DNA of 64,000 nt from contig NZ_JAKWBN010000003.1 of the NCBI RefSeq assembly GCF_022511585.1, positions 62,001-126,000 on the forward strand, written 5' to 3'. Shown here piece by piece: positions 34,642 through 43,824 of the stretch. A program made the translations under genes and the position numbers. Each line of letters begins with the position of its first letter. The stretch's first letter is position 1. The notes below the pieces were generated by a model. It saw only the letters and a list, made by a program, of their open reading frames with translations, was not told the DNA's origin and ran no database searches. This DNA is from Shimazuella soli (GTDB lineage Bacteria; Bacillota; Bacilli; Thermoactinomycetales; Thermoactinomycetaceae).

Positions 34642-36369
34642 TTGCAAGAAGATTGCCAGCGTTTTTATACTCGATTTTTATATCACGTGTTTGATCCATG
34701 GTTTGTCAGCCATCCTTTTCTATACAGTATTGTCTTAGCTGCTTCTATTCTTTTATTAACCGGCCTACTTTTAATGAGTAATCGAGCTATTGCCCGTTTG
34801 CCTAGATATTTATATATGTTCTGTGTTCTGATAATGGTAGCTTTGATCGATACCCTTTCTATGAAACTATCTATATTTCCGGTGTACCTCATCGTCTTTG
34901 GGATCGTACTTGTTCGATCAGACCGAGAACGCATCAGTATAATGACATTGTTGTTTGCTGGTGTATACTTAGGGCTTAAAGTCTCTACTTCTTGGTATTC
35001 CAGCCAAAATTATGATATGGCTTCTAAGTTTATTACCTTTGTTTTGGTCAGTTGGATTGGTGGCAAGGTACGGCATGCCTTCCATGAACTTCGCTTGATT
35101 CGTGGGAAAAATCTCCATTTAGTCAATAAGCTTAAAGAAGCACAACACCGTCTTTGGGATTATAACGATGAGATTGAAGAGACCTATCGAAGGGATTATT
35201 TGACGGGACTATACAATTTGGGCGGATTTCAAGAACAAGTTCATCGAGGCTTGGAAAAATGTTGCAATCATGAAGCTTATCATGTTATTAGCATTGATTT
35301 GACTGATTTTAAGCGAATTAACATGAAAGAAGGTATAGAGTTTGGAGATCAATTGCTGATTCGCTTAGGCTCTTATTTGAAAAAATATTTGCCTCCTTAT
35401 GTACACCTTGCAAGATATGATGGTGACCAGTTTGCAATCGGTTTACTAGCGGATAATGCAGATCTTCGTAATGTTCTCCAATCGATTGATATTGTGATGG
35501 AAGAACTGCGCAATCAACTTCCATATCTTCGCTATTGTATTGGAACTGCAACCTATCCAGATGATGCAAAAAATGCAGATGAGCTTATTCGCAGAGCAGA
35601 GGAACGGTTAGCTATTGAACAGCGGAGAGTACGTCATAATGAAGAAGAAAAACGCCGGCATCTGGAAAAACTATCTGCTGTGGGCCAATTGGCTGCCGGT
35701 CTAGCACATGAAATTCGAAATCCTCTCACTTCGATTCGAGGATTTGTTCAAATTTCTGCCAAAGAATCGAGCGAAGTGAAAAAATGGGAATCTATTATCC
35801 TTCCCGAAATTGACCGAATTAACGATTTATTGAGACAATTCCTTAATCTGAGCGAGGTTCGGCCTACAAAATACTCTACATTTAGTTTAGATCAGTTAAT
35901 GAATGATGTATTTAGTTTGATGGAACCTAAGGCTATATTGATGGGACATGAGCTCACTTGCCATCCCCCGAAAAATCCTGTCCAGATGGAGGCAGATGGG
36001 GAACAATTAAAGCAAGTATTGATCAACTTGATTCAAAATGGTCTTGACGCACTTGTTGTAAAAGGAAGAGTTGAACTGAGTTGGAAAGAAATGCGAGATC
36101 GAGTTTGCATTCACATCCACGATAGTGGAGAAGGAATCAAACCTGAAAATATGAACCGTATTTTTGATCCGTTTTTTACGACAAAAGATGAAGGAACTGG
36201 TATGGGGTTATCTATTTGTCACCGCATCATTACAGAACATGGGGGACAGATCCATATGACTAGTCTCCCGGGCAGAGGTACTACTTTCCATATTCATATC
36301 CCTCGTGTTTTGGAAGATTCCTCTTGTATGGAACCCGATTTAGAGGCTAATCTAGAGATTAGTAGCTAA
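34642..36369 (+). CDS. Membrane GGDEF-like/histidine kinase fusion (sporulation-kinase-like)
   Basis: 575 residues: about five membrane helices (25-150), a coiled linker, a GGDEF-family domain (about 188-325), then HisKA (LAAGLAHEIRNPLTSIRGFV, phospho-His near 355) and HATPase_c (LINLIQNGLDAL, HDSGEGI, GTGMGLSICHRI). The GGDEF signature is changed to YDGDQF, so diguanylate cyclase activity is unlikely; it may sense nucleotide. The kinase half resembles the KinA-E/NtrB class that feeds phosphorelays. No cognate regulator is adjacent. TTG start behind AGGAGGATCAAC. Confidence 0.85.
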   Translation: MQEDCQRFYTRFLYHVFDPWFVSHPFLYSIVLAASILLLTGLLLMSNRAIARLPRYLYMFCVLIMVALIDTLSMKLSIFPVYLIVFGIVLVRSDRERISIMTLLFAGVYLGLKVSTSWYSSQNYDMASKFITFVLVSWIGGKVRHAFHELRLIRGKNLHLVNKLKEAQHRLWDYNDEIEETYRRDYLTGLYNLGGFQEQVHRGLEKCCNHEAYHVISIDLTDFKRINMKEGIEFGDQLLIRLGSYLKKYLPPYVHLARYDGDQFAIGLLADNADLRNVLQSIDIVMEELRNQLPYLRYCIGTATYPDDAKNADELIRRAEERLAIEQRRVRHNEEEKRRHLEKLSAVGQLAAGLAHEIRNPLTSIRGFVQISAKESSEVKKWESIILPEIDRINDLLRQFLNLSEVRPTKYSTFSLDQLMNDVFSLMEPKAILMGHELTCHPPKNPVQMEADGEQLKQVLINLIQNGLDALVVKGRVELSWKEMRDRVCIHIHDSGEGIKPENMNRIFDPFFTTKDEGTGMGLSICHRIITEHGGQIHMTSLPGRGTTFHIHIPRVLEDSSCMEPDLEANLEISS

Positions 36370-36392
36370 AGGTATGATGAGGGGGATTTCTG

Positions 36393-36887
36393 ATGGATGA
36401 AAAAAAACAAAAGCCACAGTTTCAAATTGTTACTGGAAAATCGACAACACACGGTGCTTACCATACAGGTGTTTTAAATCTTAGCAATTTATCTGCTCTC
36501 TGGGTAAACAAAGATCAAGCCAAGATTGATCTTGGACTGATTCATGCAAAAAGTGCATTGGAACGTGGAATAAAATTTACGACGAATAAAGATGAAGTAG
36601 ATGGAGAATTGTACTGGGTTGTCTGGGTAGCAGTTGATCGGAATGAGCATGGTCCATATTATGCTGGAGTTGCAGCATGTCCAATGATTGTTAATAAGGA
36701 AACTCGAAAAGGCTGGAAAAATTTGGCCCATCATGTGAACCGTATGGACGATGCATTAAAGCGAAAAATTCGTTTAGATGAATTGGATCAACAAGAAAAG
36801 AAACAATTGAAGGACTTTCTCATCAAACATGACCCAAGCATGTGGGAAAACAGTACGGTTGAATTAAAGACATTACTGGCTGAATAA
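36393..36887 (+). CDS. ywhD: YwhD family protein
   Basis: 164-residue conserved protein of unknown function found in Bacillales beside pbpG-speE-speB, as here. Recognisable stretches include FQIVTGKSTTHGAYHTGVLN and GPYYAGVAACPMIVN. Confidence 0.88.
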   Translation: MDEKKQKPQFQIVTGKSTTHGAYHTGVLNLSNLSALWVNKDQAKIDLGLIHAKSALERGIKFTTNKDEVDGELYWVVWVAVDRNEHGPYYAGVAACPMIVNKETRKGWKNLAHHVNRMDDALKRKIRLDELDQQEKKQLKDFLIKHDPSMWENSTVELKTLLAE

Positions 36888-36974
36888 GTGACAATAATAT
36901 GAACATACATTAGAAAGTATTGTAAAATATTGTAGTTGTGTTAGGATTACAATGTTTGGAACCTTACTAGGACA

Positions 36975-37018
36975 CAAAAAAGGCGGATTTCCACCATTTG
37001 GTAGGAGCCGCCTTTTTT
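36975..37018. terminator. Bidirectional terminator between ywhD and pbpG
   Basis: AAAAAAGGCGG pairs with CCGCCTTTTTT across a 21-base loop; A and T tracts on both sides suit both convergent genes. Confidence 0.9.
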
Positions 37019-37091
37019 GATGATGTTTTTAACCTGATTGATTACTCTACCTGACTAATGTTAGTGAATTTGCTCATCTGAAGTTGATTAT

Positions 37092-39128
37092 TCAAAAGCC
37101 TAACCATTTTGCTATTTGGTCTACTAATGATGGAGAGGCAGATGAAGCCGGAGGGTTTTGCCCTTGCTCCTGTACAGGACAGGGTATAGTTGGTTCAGTC
37201 CCCTCTGCGAAGTACTCCATTTTTTGACTTGGGCAGTTTTCATTAGCCAAGTATCCAGACTTTTCATCGATATAGACAGATTTTACGCCTGCTGGAATAC
37301 TAAACATCCCAAGTGGCTGGTACGATGCTACTTGTCTCATGTATTTTCCCCAGATATACTGGGACAGCCTTGCTTTATCATGGGGAAGGTCTTTTCTTTT
37401 GTCATAGCCTACCCATACTGTTGTTAATAAATTTGGATTATACCCGATCAACCATCCATCACGGTCAGTGGTACCTGTTTTTCCTGCTATTGCTCCAGAA
37501 AACATTTGTTTCACTCTGTGACCTGTACCGCCAGACTGAAATACACTCCGAAGTAAATTTGTCATCAAAAAAGCATTGGCTGGGGTAGTAACCGTCGTTG
37601 ACTTCGGTTCGTTTGAGACAATAATTGTCCCATCAGAAGCGACAATTTTACGAATGCCAAACAATTCTTGTCGGTTTCCATTAGCTGCAAAGGCAGTATA
37701 GGCTCCTGTCATTTCAAATGGAGTGACTGGATAGCTTCCAAGAGCAAGCGATGGTGTTGCGGACAGATTGCTCCTTATCCCAAGTCGTTTTGCCATCTCT
37801 ATTTCTTTGTCGATCCCTATTTGAAACTCTGTGGTAACTGCATAGATGTTATCAGATTTGGCAATAGCTTCTCGTAACGTAATTGGTTTATTTGCATAGT
37901 TTTGCTGATAATTGCTAGGATGATAAACGCTATTTCCATAAGGAAAAGAAGTAGGCTGACTCATAATCTTTGTAATAGGAGTAAACCCATGTTCCAATGC
38001 GCTTAAATACAGGATTGGTTTAAAGGATGATCCTGGTTGTCGATGGGCAAATACACGATTATAGGGAGAGGATTGATAGTCTCGACCTCCCACCATCGCT
38101 TTGATTTGACCCGTGCGAGGATCAACAGATAATAGTGCACCTTGCAAGTCTGGATGATTCAAAAGTGTAGTGGTCACTGCTTTTTCAGCGTCTTTTTGCA
38201 TTTTTTGATTTAAGGTGGTATATATTTTTAAGCCGCCGCTGCGAACCCAGCTCTCATCTAATCCAAACTGATCTACTGCTGTGCGAATGATGTAATCACG
38301 AAAATAGTTAGCCCTCTGGGTTTCTAGTTTGGTTGGACTATGAATTGCAAGTTTACCAATACTCGCCTTATATGCTTCTTGTTTGGTAATCATATGGTTT
38401 TGAGCCATAAGATTTAAAATAATGTGTTGTCTTGCTTTCGCTCGTTGGTAATGATCATATGGAGAATAGTATGCCGGCCCTCTAGGTATCCCTACCAAAA
38501 AGGCGCATTGAGATAGATTTAATTTTTCGACTGGTTGTTGGAAATATACTTGGGAAGCCCGATTTACGCCGTATGCTCCATTGCCATAATAGATTTTGTT
38601 CAGATACATCTCCAAAATTTCTTGTTTACTATAATGAAGTTCGAGTTGAATCGTGAGCAATGCTTCTTTTATTTTTCGACTCCATGTGCGATCATGAGTG
38701 AGGTACAAGTTTCTTGCCAGTTGTTGAGTAATTGTACTTGCGCCTTGGGTTACGCGGCCGGCTTTTATATTAGCCCAAGCAGCTCTTATGATGCCTTTTA
38801 TAGAAAAACCAAAATGGTGATAGAAATTTTGGTCTTCTACAGCAAGAGTGGCCTCGACTAAAGCTTTTGGAATTTTACTCAAGGGGACAGGCTCTCGCAG
38901 TTCTCCATTATCTATTCGATCCATAAGTTTGTTTTGATCGTCATAGATCATGCTGGATGCACCAATATCTGGCGGTGGTAACGGTTTAGATTTGAGATAA
39001 AGAACGAGAACGAGTAGACATACAGAGCAGATAAATCCACAGATGATAAGGTATCGAAGGATATTTTTCATTTGTTTCAAGCGTCTCCACCAAGTGAAAC
39101 CATCGATAGAGTTTGAATCACTCTTCAT
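37092..39128 (-). CDS. pbpG: Class A penicillin-binding protein (PbpG/PBP2d type)
   Basis: Bifunctional peptidoglycan synthase. A membrane anchor (about 24-46) is followed by a GT51 glycosyltransferase domain (EDQNFYHHFGFS, then GASTITQQLARN and GNGAYGV) and a transpeptidase domain with active-site SSFKP (about 368), SDN and KTGTT (about 548). 678 residues; Gln/Pro/Ser-rich tail. The family includes spore-cortex-related PbpG. Neighbour order with ywhD and speE supports PbpG. ATG behind AGAGGAATACAGC. Confidence 0.92.
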   Translation of the reverse strand: MKSDSNSIDGFTWWRRLKQMKNILRYLIICGFICSVCLLVLVLYLKSKPLPPPDIGASSMIYDDQNKLMDRIDNGELREPVPLSKIPKALVEATLAVEDQNFYHHFGFSIKGIIRAAWANIKAGRVTQGASTITQQLARNLYLTHDRTWSRKIKEALLTIQLELHYSKQEILEMYLNKIYYGNGAYGVNRASQVYFQQPVEKLNLSQCAFLVGIPRGPAYYSPYDHYQRAKARQHIILNLMAQNHMITKQEAYKASIGKLAIHSPTKLETQRANYFRDYIIRTAVDQFGLDESWVRSGGLKIYTTLNQKMQKDAEKAVTTTLLNHPDLQGALLSVDPRTGQIKAMVGGRDYQSSPYNRVFAHRQPGSSFKPILYLSALEHGFTPITKIMSQPTSFPYGNSVYHPSNYQQNYANKPITLREAIAKSDNIYAVTTEFQIGIDKEIEMAKRLGIRSNLSATPSLALGSYPVTPFEMTGAYTAFAANGNRQELFGIRKIVASDGTIIVSNEPKSTTVTTPANAFLMTNLLRSVFQSGGTGHRVKQMFSGAIAGKTGTTDRDGWLIGYNPNLLTTVWVGYDKRKDLPHDKARLSQYIWGKYMRQVASYQPLGMFSIPAGVKSVYIDEKSGYLANENCPSQKMEYFAEGTEPTIPCPVQEQGQNPPASSASPSLVDQIAKWLGF

Positions 39129-39323
39129 GCTGTATTCCTCTTTTCCACGACCATACTAGTAAAACTTCAAGCATAGTTTGTGGGAAAAAGAGGAAATTCA
39201 TTCATTTTTATAGAGTCATCCTGCAAAAAACTTTCATCTTTGTAGAAGATACGATAAGTTTTTATATGGACTTGGATAGGATAAGGACAATACATCTTCT
39301 ATACGTAAGGGAGAAATGACAAA

Positions 39324-40166
39324 ATGGATATGGAATTATGGTATACAGAAAAACAGACGAAAAATCATGGTATTACTACAAAAATAAAAAGAACACTTCA
39401 CTCAGAGGTCACTGAGTTTCAAACATTGGATGTCGTAGAAACACATCAATTTGGAAATCTGCTCGTGTTAGATGGCATGGTGATGACAACAGATAAAGAT
39501 GAATTTGTCTATCATGAGATGATTTCTCATGTAGCACTTCATACCCATCCAAACCCAAAACAAGTGCTGATTGTTGGTGGAGGCGATGGTGGAGTAGTTC
39601 GTGAGGTACTAAAACACCCTTCAGTAGAGCGTGTTGTATTAGCAGAGATCGATGGCCGGGTAATTGAAGCCTCCAAAGAATATTTCCCAGCTATTGCGTC
39701 AGGTCTGTCTGACCCTCGTGTTGATATTCAAGTAGTAGATGGTATACGTCATATTGAAGAGCATCCAAATACATATGATGTTGTTTTGATTGATTCTACA
39801 GAACCTGTTGGGCCAGCCGTAGGATTGTTTCAAAAACCTTTTTATCAAAAAGTGTCAGAAGCATTGAAAACAGACGGAATTATGGTTGCACAAACAGAAT
39901 CTCCTTGGTTTAACAGAGACCTTATTCGTCAAGTCTATGCTGATATCTCCAGTACTTTTCCAGTAACTCGTTTGTATACAGCAAGCATTCCTACTTATCC
40001 AAGCGGCTTGTGGAGTTTTACCCTTGGTTCCAAGCAATATGATCCATTAGAGGCAGATGAGACAAAGTTCGCTGTACTGGATACCAAGTATTATCAAGCT
40101 AGTATGCATAAATCATTATTTCAACTCCCTGTATTTGTGCAAGAATTGACAGAAAATAAGGAGTAA
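39324..40166 (+). CDS. speE: Spermidine synthase
   Basis: Transfers aminopropyl groups from decarboxylated SAM to putrescine. The motif [18 protein letters not shown] and [18 protein letters not shown] (catalytic Asp) are clear. 280 residues. Six bases separate it from speB, so the two form an operon for the agmatine route to spermidine. Confidence 0.95.
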   Translation: MDMELWYTEKQTKNHGITTKIKRTLHSEVTEFQTLDVVETHQFGNLLVLDGMVMTTDKDEFVYHEMISHVALHTHPNPKQVLIVGGGDGGVVREVLKHPSVERVVLAEIDGRVIEASKEYFPAIASGLSDPRVDIQVVDGIRHIEEHPNTYDVVLIDSTEPVGPAVGLFQKPFYQKVSEALKTDGIMVAQTESPWFNRDLIRQVYADISSTFPVTRLYTASIPTYPSGLWSFTLGSKQYDPLEADETKFAVLDTKYYQASMHKSLFQLPVFVQELTENKE

Positions 40167-40171
40167 CAGTC

Positions 40172-41050
40172 ATGCGATTTGATGAAAAATACGCAGGAAA
40201 TGTGTTTATTGGGGCTTCAGATGATATAGATGCATCAATTGCTGTATTGTATGGTATGCCTATGGATTGGACCGTGAGTTTTCGACCTGGGGCCCGCTTT
40301 GGGCCCAGCCGAATTCGAGAATCCTCATTGGTACATGAAGAGTATAGTCATTATTTAGGTCGTGAACTTACAGAGATCTGTTATTACGATGCAGGAGATA
40401 TTCCCCTTGCTTTCGGAAATCCAGAAAAGAGTTTGCAGCAAATAGGTGATTTTGTAAGGAAAGTGCTCGATTTGGGGAAAATTCCGATCGGTATGGGTGG
40501 GGAGCATTTAGTCACTTGGCCCGTAGTAGAACAAGTGGCGAAAAAGTATCCGAATCTAGCAGTACTTCATTTCGATGGACATGCTGATCTGCGCAGTGAT
40601 TATGAAGGCGAAATGTATTCTCATGCAACTCCGCTTTATAAGATCTCTCAGTTAATCGGTGGAGAAAATGTATATCAGTTTGGTATTCGCTCGATGACAA
40701 GAGAGGAAGTAGATTATACAAAATCAGCGGGTATTCATTTTCATCCCTTTGATGTTTTGCAGCCTTTAGAGCAAGTGTTGCCGAGTCTTGCTGGAAGACC
40801 TGTGTATGTCACGATAGATATTGATGTGTTAGATCCAGCTCATGCTCCAGGGACTGGAACACCAGAACCAGGCGGGATTACCACTCGAGAGTTACTAAGC
40901 AGTATCCATGCTATAGCTCGTTCATCTGTTCATGTGGTTGGAGCAGATTTAGTAGAAGTAGCCCCAGCTTATGATCCTACAGAAAAAACACCGATAACTG
41001 CGGCAAAAATCATTCGGGAAATGTTATTAGGTTTTATAAAGAAAACTTGA
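40172..41050 (+). CDS. speB: Agmatinase
   Basis: Ureohydrolase that converts agmatine to putrescine. Mn-binding motifs GMGGEHLVTWP, VLHFDGHADLR and YVTIDIDVLDPAHAPGTGTP are all present. 292 residues. Supplies the SpeE substrate. Confidence 0.95.
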   Translation: MRFDEKYAGNVFIGASDDIDASIAVLYGMPMDWTVSFRPGARFGPSRIRESSLVHEEYSHYLGRELTEICYYDAGDIPLAFGNPEKSLQQIGDFVRKVLDLGKIPIGMGGEHLVTWPVVEQVAKKYPNLAVLHFDGHADLRSDYEGEMYSHATPLYKISQLIGGENVYQFGIRSMTREEVDYTKSAGIHFHPFDVLQPLEQVLPSLAGRPVYVTIDIDVLDPAHAPGTGTPEPGGITTRELLSSIHAIARSSVHVVGADLVEVAPAYDPTEKTPITAAKIIREMLLGFIKKT

Positions 41051-41188
41051 CGACTGACAAGCCTTTTAAGGCGCTGACAGAGTCTTAGTTGCACTTATGC
41101 ACCTCAGACAAGGGCACAAGTCTCGCTACGTCGCTGTGCTCCTAGTCTCGCTTTGTAGATAAGATAAAATTTATACTTTCTTATCTAC
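41051..41188 (+). repeat. Intergenic repeat family, copy 2 (most complete)
   Basis: Starts directly after the speB stop and ends in the hairpin GTAGATAAG ... CTTATCTAC. Nearly identical to the reverse complement of 665-808; a shorter copy is at 25640-25715. Could work as the speB terminator and as a mobile, MITE-like unit. Confidence 0.8.
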
Positions 41189-41243
41189 TCAAATAGGGCT
41201 TCTTTACGCCCTATTTCTTTATTCTACAGAAGAGGTGAACGGT

Positions 41244-41645
41244 ATGCTCAAAACCCTGTATATAAAATCAACCATCCATGCAGTAGACGGGGATCATCCA
41301 GAGGTGATCGAACAACAATTTGATGCAGAATTTTTGCAAATCGAAGACGAAATTCAAATTTTATATCAAGAGGGTGAAGGGGAACAGATCTCAACCGTAA
41401 GGATATTTTCCTATGAAAATAAAATGATAATATTACGAAATGGTCCTATCCGCTACCAACAAACGTATGTAACAGGAGAGCCTACTCTCTGTAAGATGGA
41501 GTTACCTGGAGGCCAAATAGAGGTGGTTGTCAAAACTCACTCCTATTTCAGGACTTCCGAAAGTATCAGTTGTCAGTTTACTTTAGAAGAGAGCAATCAA
41601 ATGAAATTAGGAGATTACCAATTAGAATTAGAATGGAAGTTGTAA
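41244..41645 (+). CDS. ywiB: DUF1934 family protein YwiB
   Basis: 133-residue beta-barrel-like protein of unknown function (calycin-like). ATG at 41244 follows AGAGGTGAACGGT; the GTG at 41235 is part of that site. In Bacillus it precedes argS; here no argS follows and T4SS-like locus B begins instead. Confidence 0.85.
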   Translation: MLKTLYIKSTIHAVDGDHPEVIEQQFDAEFLQIEDEIQILYQEGEGEQISTVRIFSYENKMIILRNGPIRYQQTYVTGEPTLCKMELPGGQIEVVVKTHSYFRTSESISCQFTLEESNQMKLGDYQLELEWKL

Positions 41646-42114
41646 GTGCTTTCATAAATTTAACAAAACAGCCATATTTAGCGTAATTAATTATTTTGTA
41701 CGAATTCCGTTAAAAAATCTAAAGTTGAATTTTATCTTTTAGATAGACAAAGTCTTATAAATTGCCTTATACTACAGACAATGATACTACTCAGAAAGCA
41801 AAGGATATTTGGCAGATTTAGACATTTAATTATCTGCAAAAATAATTGGATTGCTACAAATTATCGAGTCGAAGCTTTCACCTTTACTTTATGAAGAAAG
41901 GTCGTTATTCCAAATGAATTACTTAAAAATTTAATATCTTTAATTAAAGGCTTAATTGATTCTTCCGTTTAGCTCCTATTTTTCCACAATTATCAATCGA
42001 GATAACATGCTTCTTTTTTTGAATCATATAGTCAACTTAGAATGGATGTTATAAAATGTTCTCAGGACCTAATGAATTATTTTATCTGATATTGGCTTGA
42101 GGGAGGGGATTACC
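41646..42114 (+). other. A+T-rich intergenic region before locus B
   Basis: Over 450 bases without a supportable gene. A TATAAA at about 42049 is the best promoter element for the downstream operon, but no good -35 lies at the right distance. Confidence 0.3.
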
Positions 42115-43086
42115 TTGAACCCGACAAGAAACGCACGATTGAAACAAGTCGCTAGAATTGTTATTTATGCTGTCTTGGTAGTCTTCTTAATTCGAAATTT
42201 AGTAGATGTCTACTTCCAAATAGCTGGGAGAGACGAACCAGCTGTACAACAGACGAGTACATCTAATGAAGTACCGGATACAGCAAAGAGTGTCGCGAAG
42301 TTATTTTTAGAAAATTGGTATTCCATCAAACCAGATGGTGCAGATGATGACCGCATTAAAAAGTTAACACCTTTTATAACGCCAAACTTATATAGTTATA
42401 TCAGCACCAATGCGGATTTGAGGATCAATACGGATCAAAATCAGACCTCTGGCACTGCAACGCAAAATTCAACAACGCAAAATTCAACAGCATCAAATAA
42501 CTCCACTACAACCAATACATCTTCAACAGGGGATCAGCAGCAGCCATTTCAAGGTGTGAGTGCAAAAGAAGTGGATATTTGGCAGGCTACATGGAAAGAT
42601 CAAAAAAACAATATAGCTCAGGTCGTAGCCCGATTGCAAACAAATGATGACAAAGCACTTTTCCTTGCTCTTCCAGTAGTAAAGTCAGGCAGTACTTGGC
42701 AGGTATCAGCACTCCCAGCTTTGATAGCAGAGCCAGAAGGAGTTACAAGTACAGACGATCAAGATCAGCCGCAAATTGATATCCCGCAAAAAGATGCGAT
42801 GCAGACGGTATTAGAAGATTTCTTCAGTGACTGGTTAAAAGGTCACACAGAGGCCAGCGCACTCTATATGGCGAATGGGAAACCAATACCAACAACGAAT
42901 TGGGAAGAAAACCTGAATGCCCAATTTGTAGGAGTCCAGCAAATACTGCCAGACAGTAATGATAATCCATTAAAAGTAAGTGTTTATATCTCGATGAGAG
43001 ATTCGAATAATGTGGAGTTCCAATTGAATTACCATGTAACATTCCAAGAGAAGAATGGGAAATTGTTTATTGTTTCCATTAATTAA
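42115..43086 (+). CDS. TcpC/VirB8-like conjugation protein (T4SS locus B)
   Basis: 323 residues: basic N-terminus, one membrane helix (QVARIVIYAVLVVFLIRNLV, about 11-30), then two NTF2-like domains separated by a Thr/Asn/Ser-rich linker (about 105-142), the TcpC layout of pCW3 and Tn916 Orf13. TcpC is a structural part of Gram-positive conjugation machines. Start: the frame opens at TTG 42097 but GAGGGAGGGG lies between it and TTG 42115, so the second TTG is chosen. First gene of a seven-gene operon. Confidence 0.75.
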   Translation: MNPTRNARLKQVARIVIYAVLVVFLIRNLVDVYFQIAGRDEPAVQQTSTSNEVPDTAKSVAKLFLENWYSIKPDGADDDRIKKLTPFITPNLYSYISTNADLRINTDQNQTSGTATQNSTTQNSTASNNSTTTNTSSTGDQQQPFQGVSAKEVDIWQATWKDQKNNIAQVVARLQTNDDKALFLALPVVKSGSTWQVSALPALIAEPEGVTSTDDQDQPQIDIPQKDAMQTVLEDFFSDWLKGHTEASALYMANGKPIPTTNWEENLNAQFVGVQQILPDSNDNPLKVSVYISMRDSNNVEFQLNYHVTFQEKNGKLFIVSIN

Positions 43087-43103
43087 AACAAGGGGGACTT
43101 AAA

Positions 43104-43394
43104 ATGTTGCATATTATTGAACATATACCGACTTTTTTGGATGGGCAAGTCGACAAAAATTTGTTCCAAAACGCAGCACAATGGATTTTGGGACAAGCGA
43201 GCTGGGTTATTGTAGCAGCTCTTGTGATTTTGGGTTTACGTGCTTGGATGAATGGCAGCTTGATGACCCTTTTCGGCGGAATCGTCGTCGCAGGTATTCT
43301 CTTTCTCTTCACTGGAACAGATGGTACAGCTGGAAAAGGAATGTTAAACAGCCTTTCGAAAGCTGTACAAAGTATACTCTCTAATGGTAAGTGA
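43104..43394 (+). CDS. TcpD-like small membrane protein (locus B)
   Basis: 96 residues with two hydrophobic helices (about 29-46 and 53-70) and short polar ends. Position between TcpC and TcpE matches the small membrane proteins of Tcp/Tn916-type systems. Good AGGGGGAC ribosome-binding sequence. Confidence 0.6.
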   Translation: MLHIIEHIPTFLDGQVDKNLFQNAAQWILGQASWVIVAALVILGLRAWMNGSLMTLFGGIVVAGILFLFTGTDGTAGKGMLNSLSKAVQSILSNGK

Positions 43395-43407
43395 GGAGTC
43401 GAGATAA

Positions 43408-43824
43408 ATGAGGCCTGAAAGAATCATAACTTTTGATGCGGTATGGGGTTTGAAAAAAGTTTTCTACCATATCGAACGCTTTCGCCTCCCCATACCCGTC
43501 AGTCTTTCTGAGTTATTAATTATCGTTCTTTTAGAAGCATTTTTTATCTTTATGGGCAATATTGTTCCGTGGATAACTACTACTATCCCGCCTGTTTTCC
43601 GTTTTGCAATTATACCATTTGGCGCAGCGTGGCTACTCTCTCGGGTTGATTTGGAGGGTAGACCGCCTTATCAATATTTTTGGAGCTCTCTAACCTTTTT
43701 ATTTTCACACAAACTTTGGTCCAGAGGGGTACCTATTCCAGATGTAACCGAAGAAGGAGATTACCAACTAACCCATATGGTTGGAGGGATAAAACATTAT
43801 GCTACCGATACCGACACAGATTGA
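43408..43824 (+). CDS. TcpE-family membrane protein (locus B)
   Basis: 138 residues with two membrane helices (about 32-51 and 56-78) and the C-terminal LEGRPPYQYFWSSLTFLFSH typical of TcpE/VirB3-like proteins. Its last 26 bases overlap the start of the VirB4-type ATPase gene, indicating coupled translation. Confidence 0.75.
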   Translation: MRPERIITFDAVWGLKKVFYHIERFRLPIPVSLSELLIIVLLEAFFIFMGNIVPWITTTIPPVFRFAIIPFGAAWLLSRVDLEGRPPYQYFWSSLTFLFSHKLWSRGVPIPDVTEEGDYQLTHMVGGIKHYATDTDTD

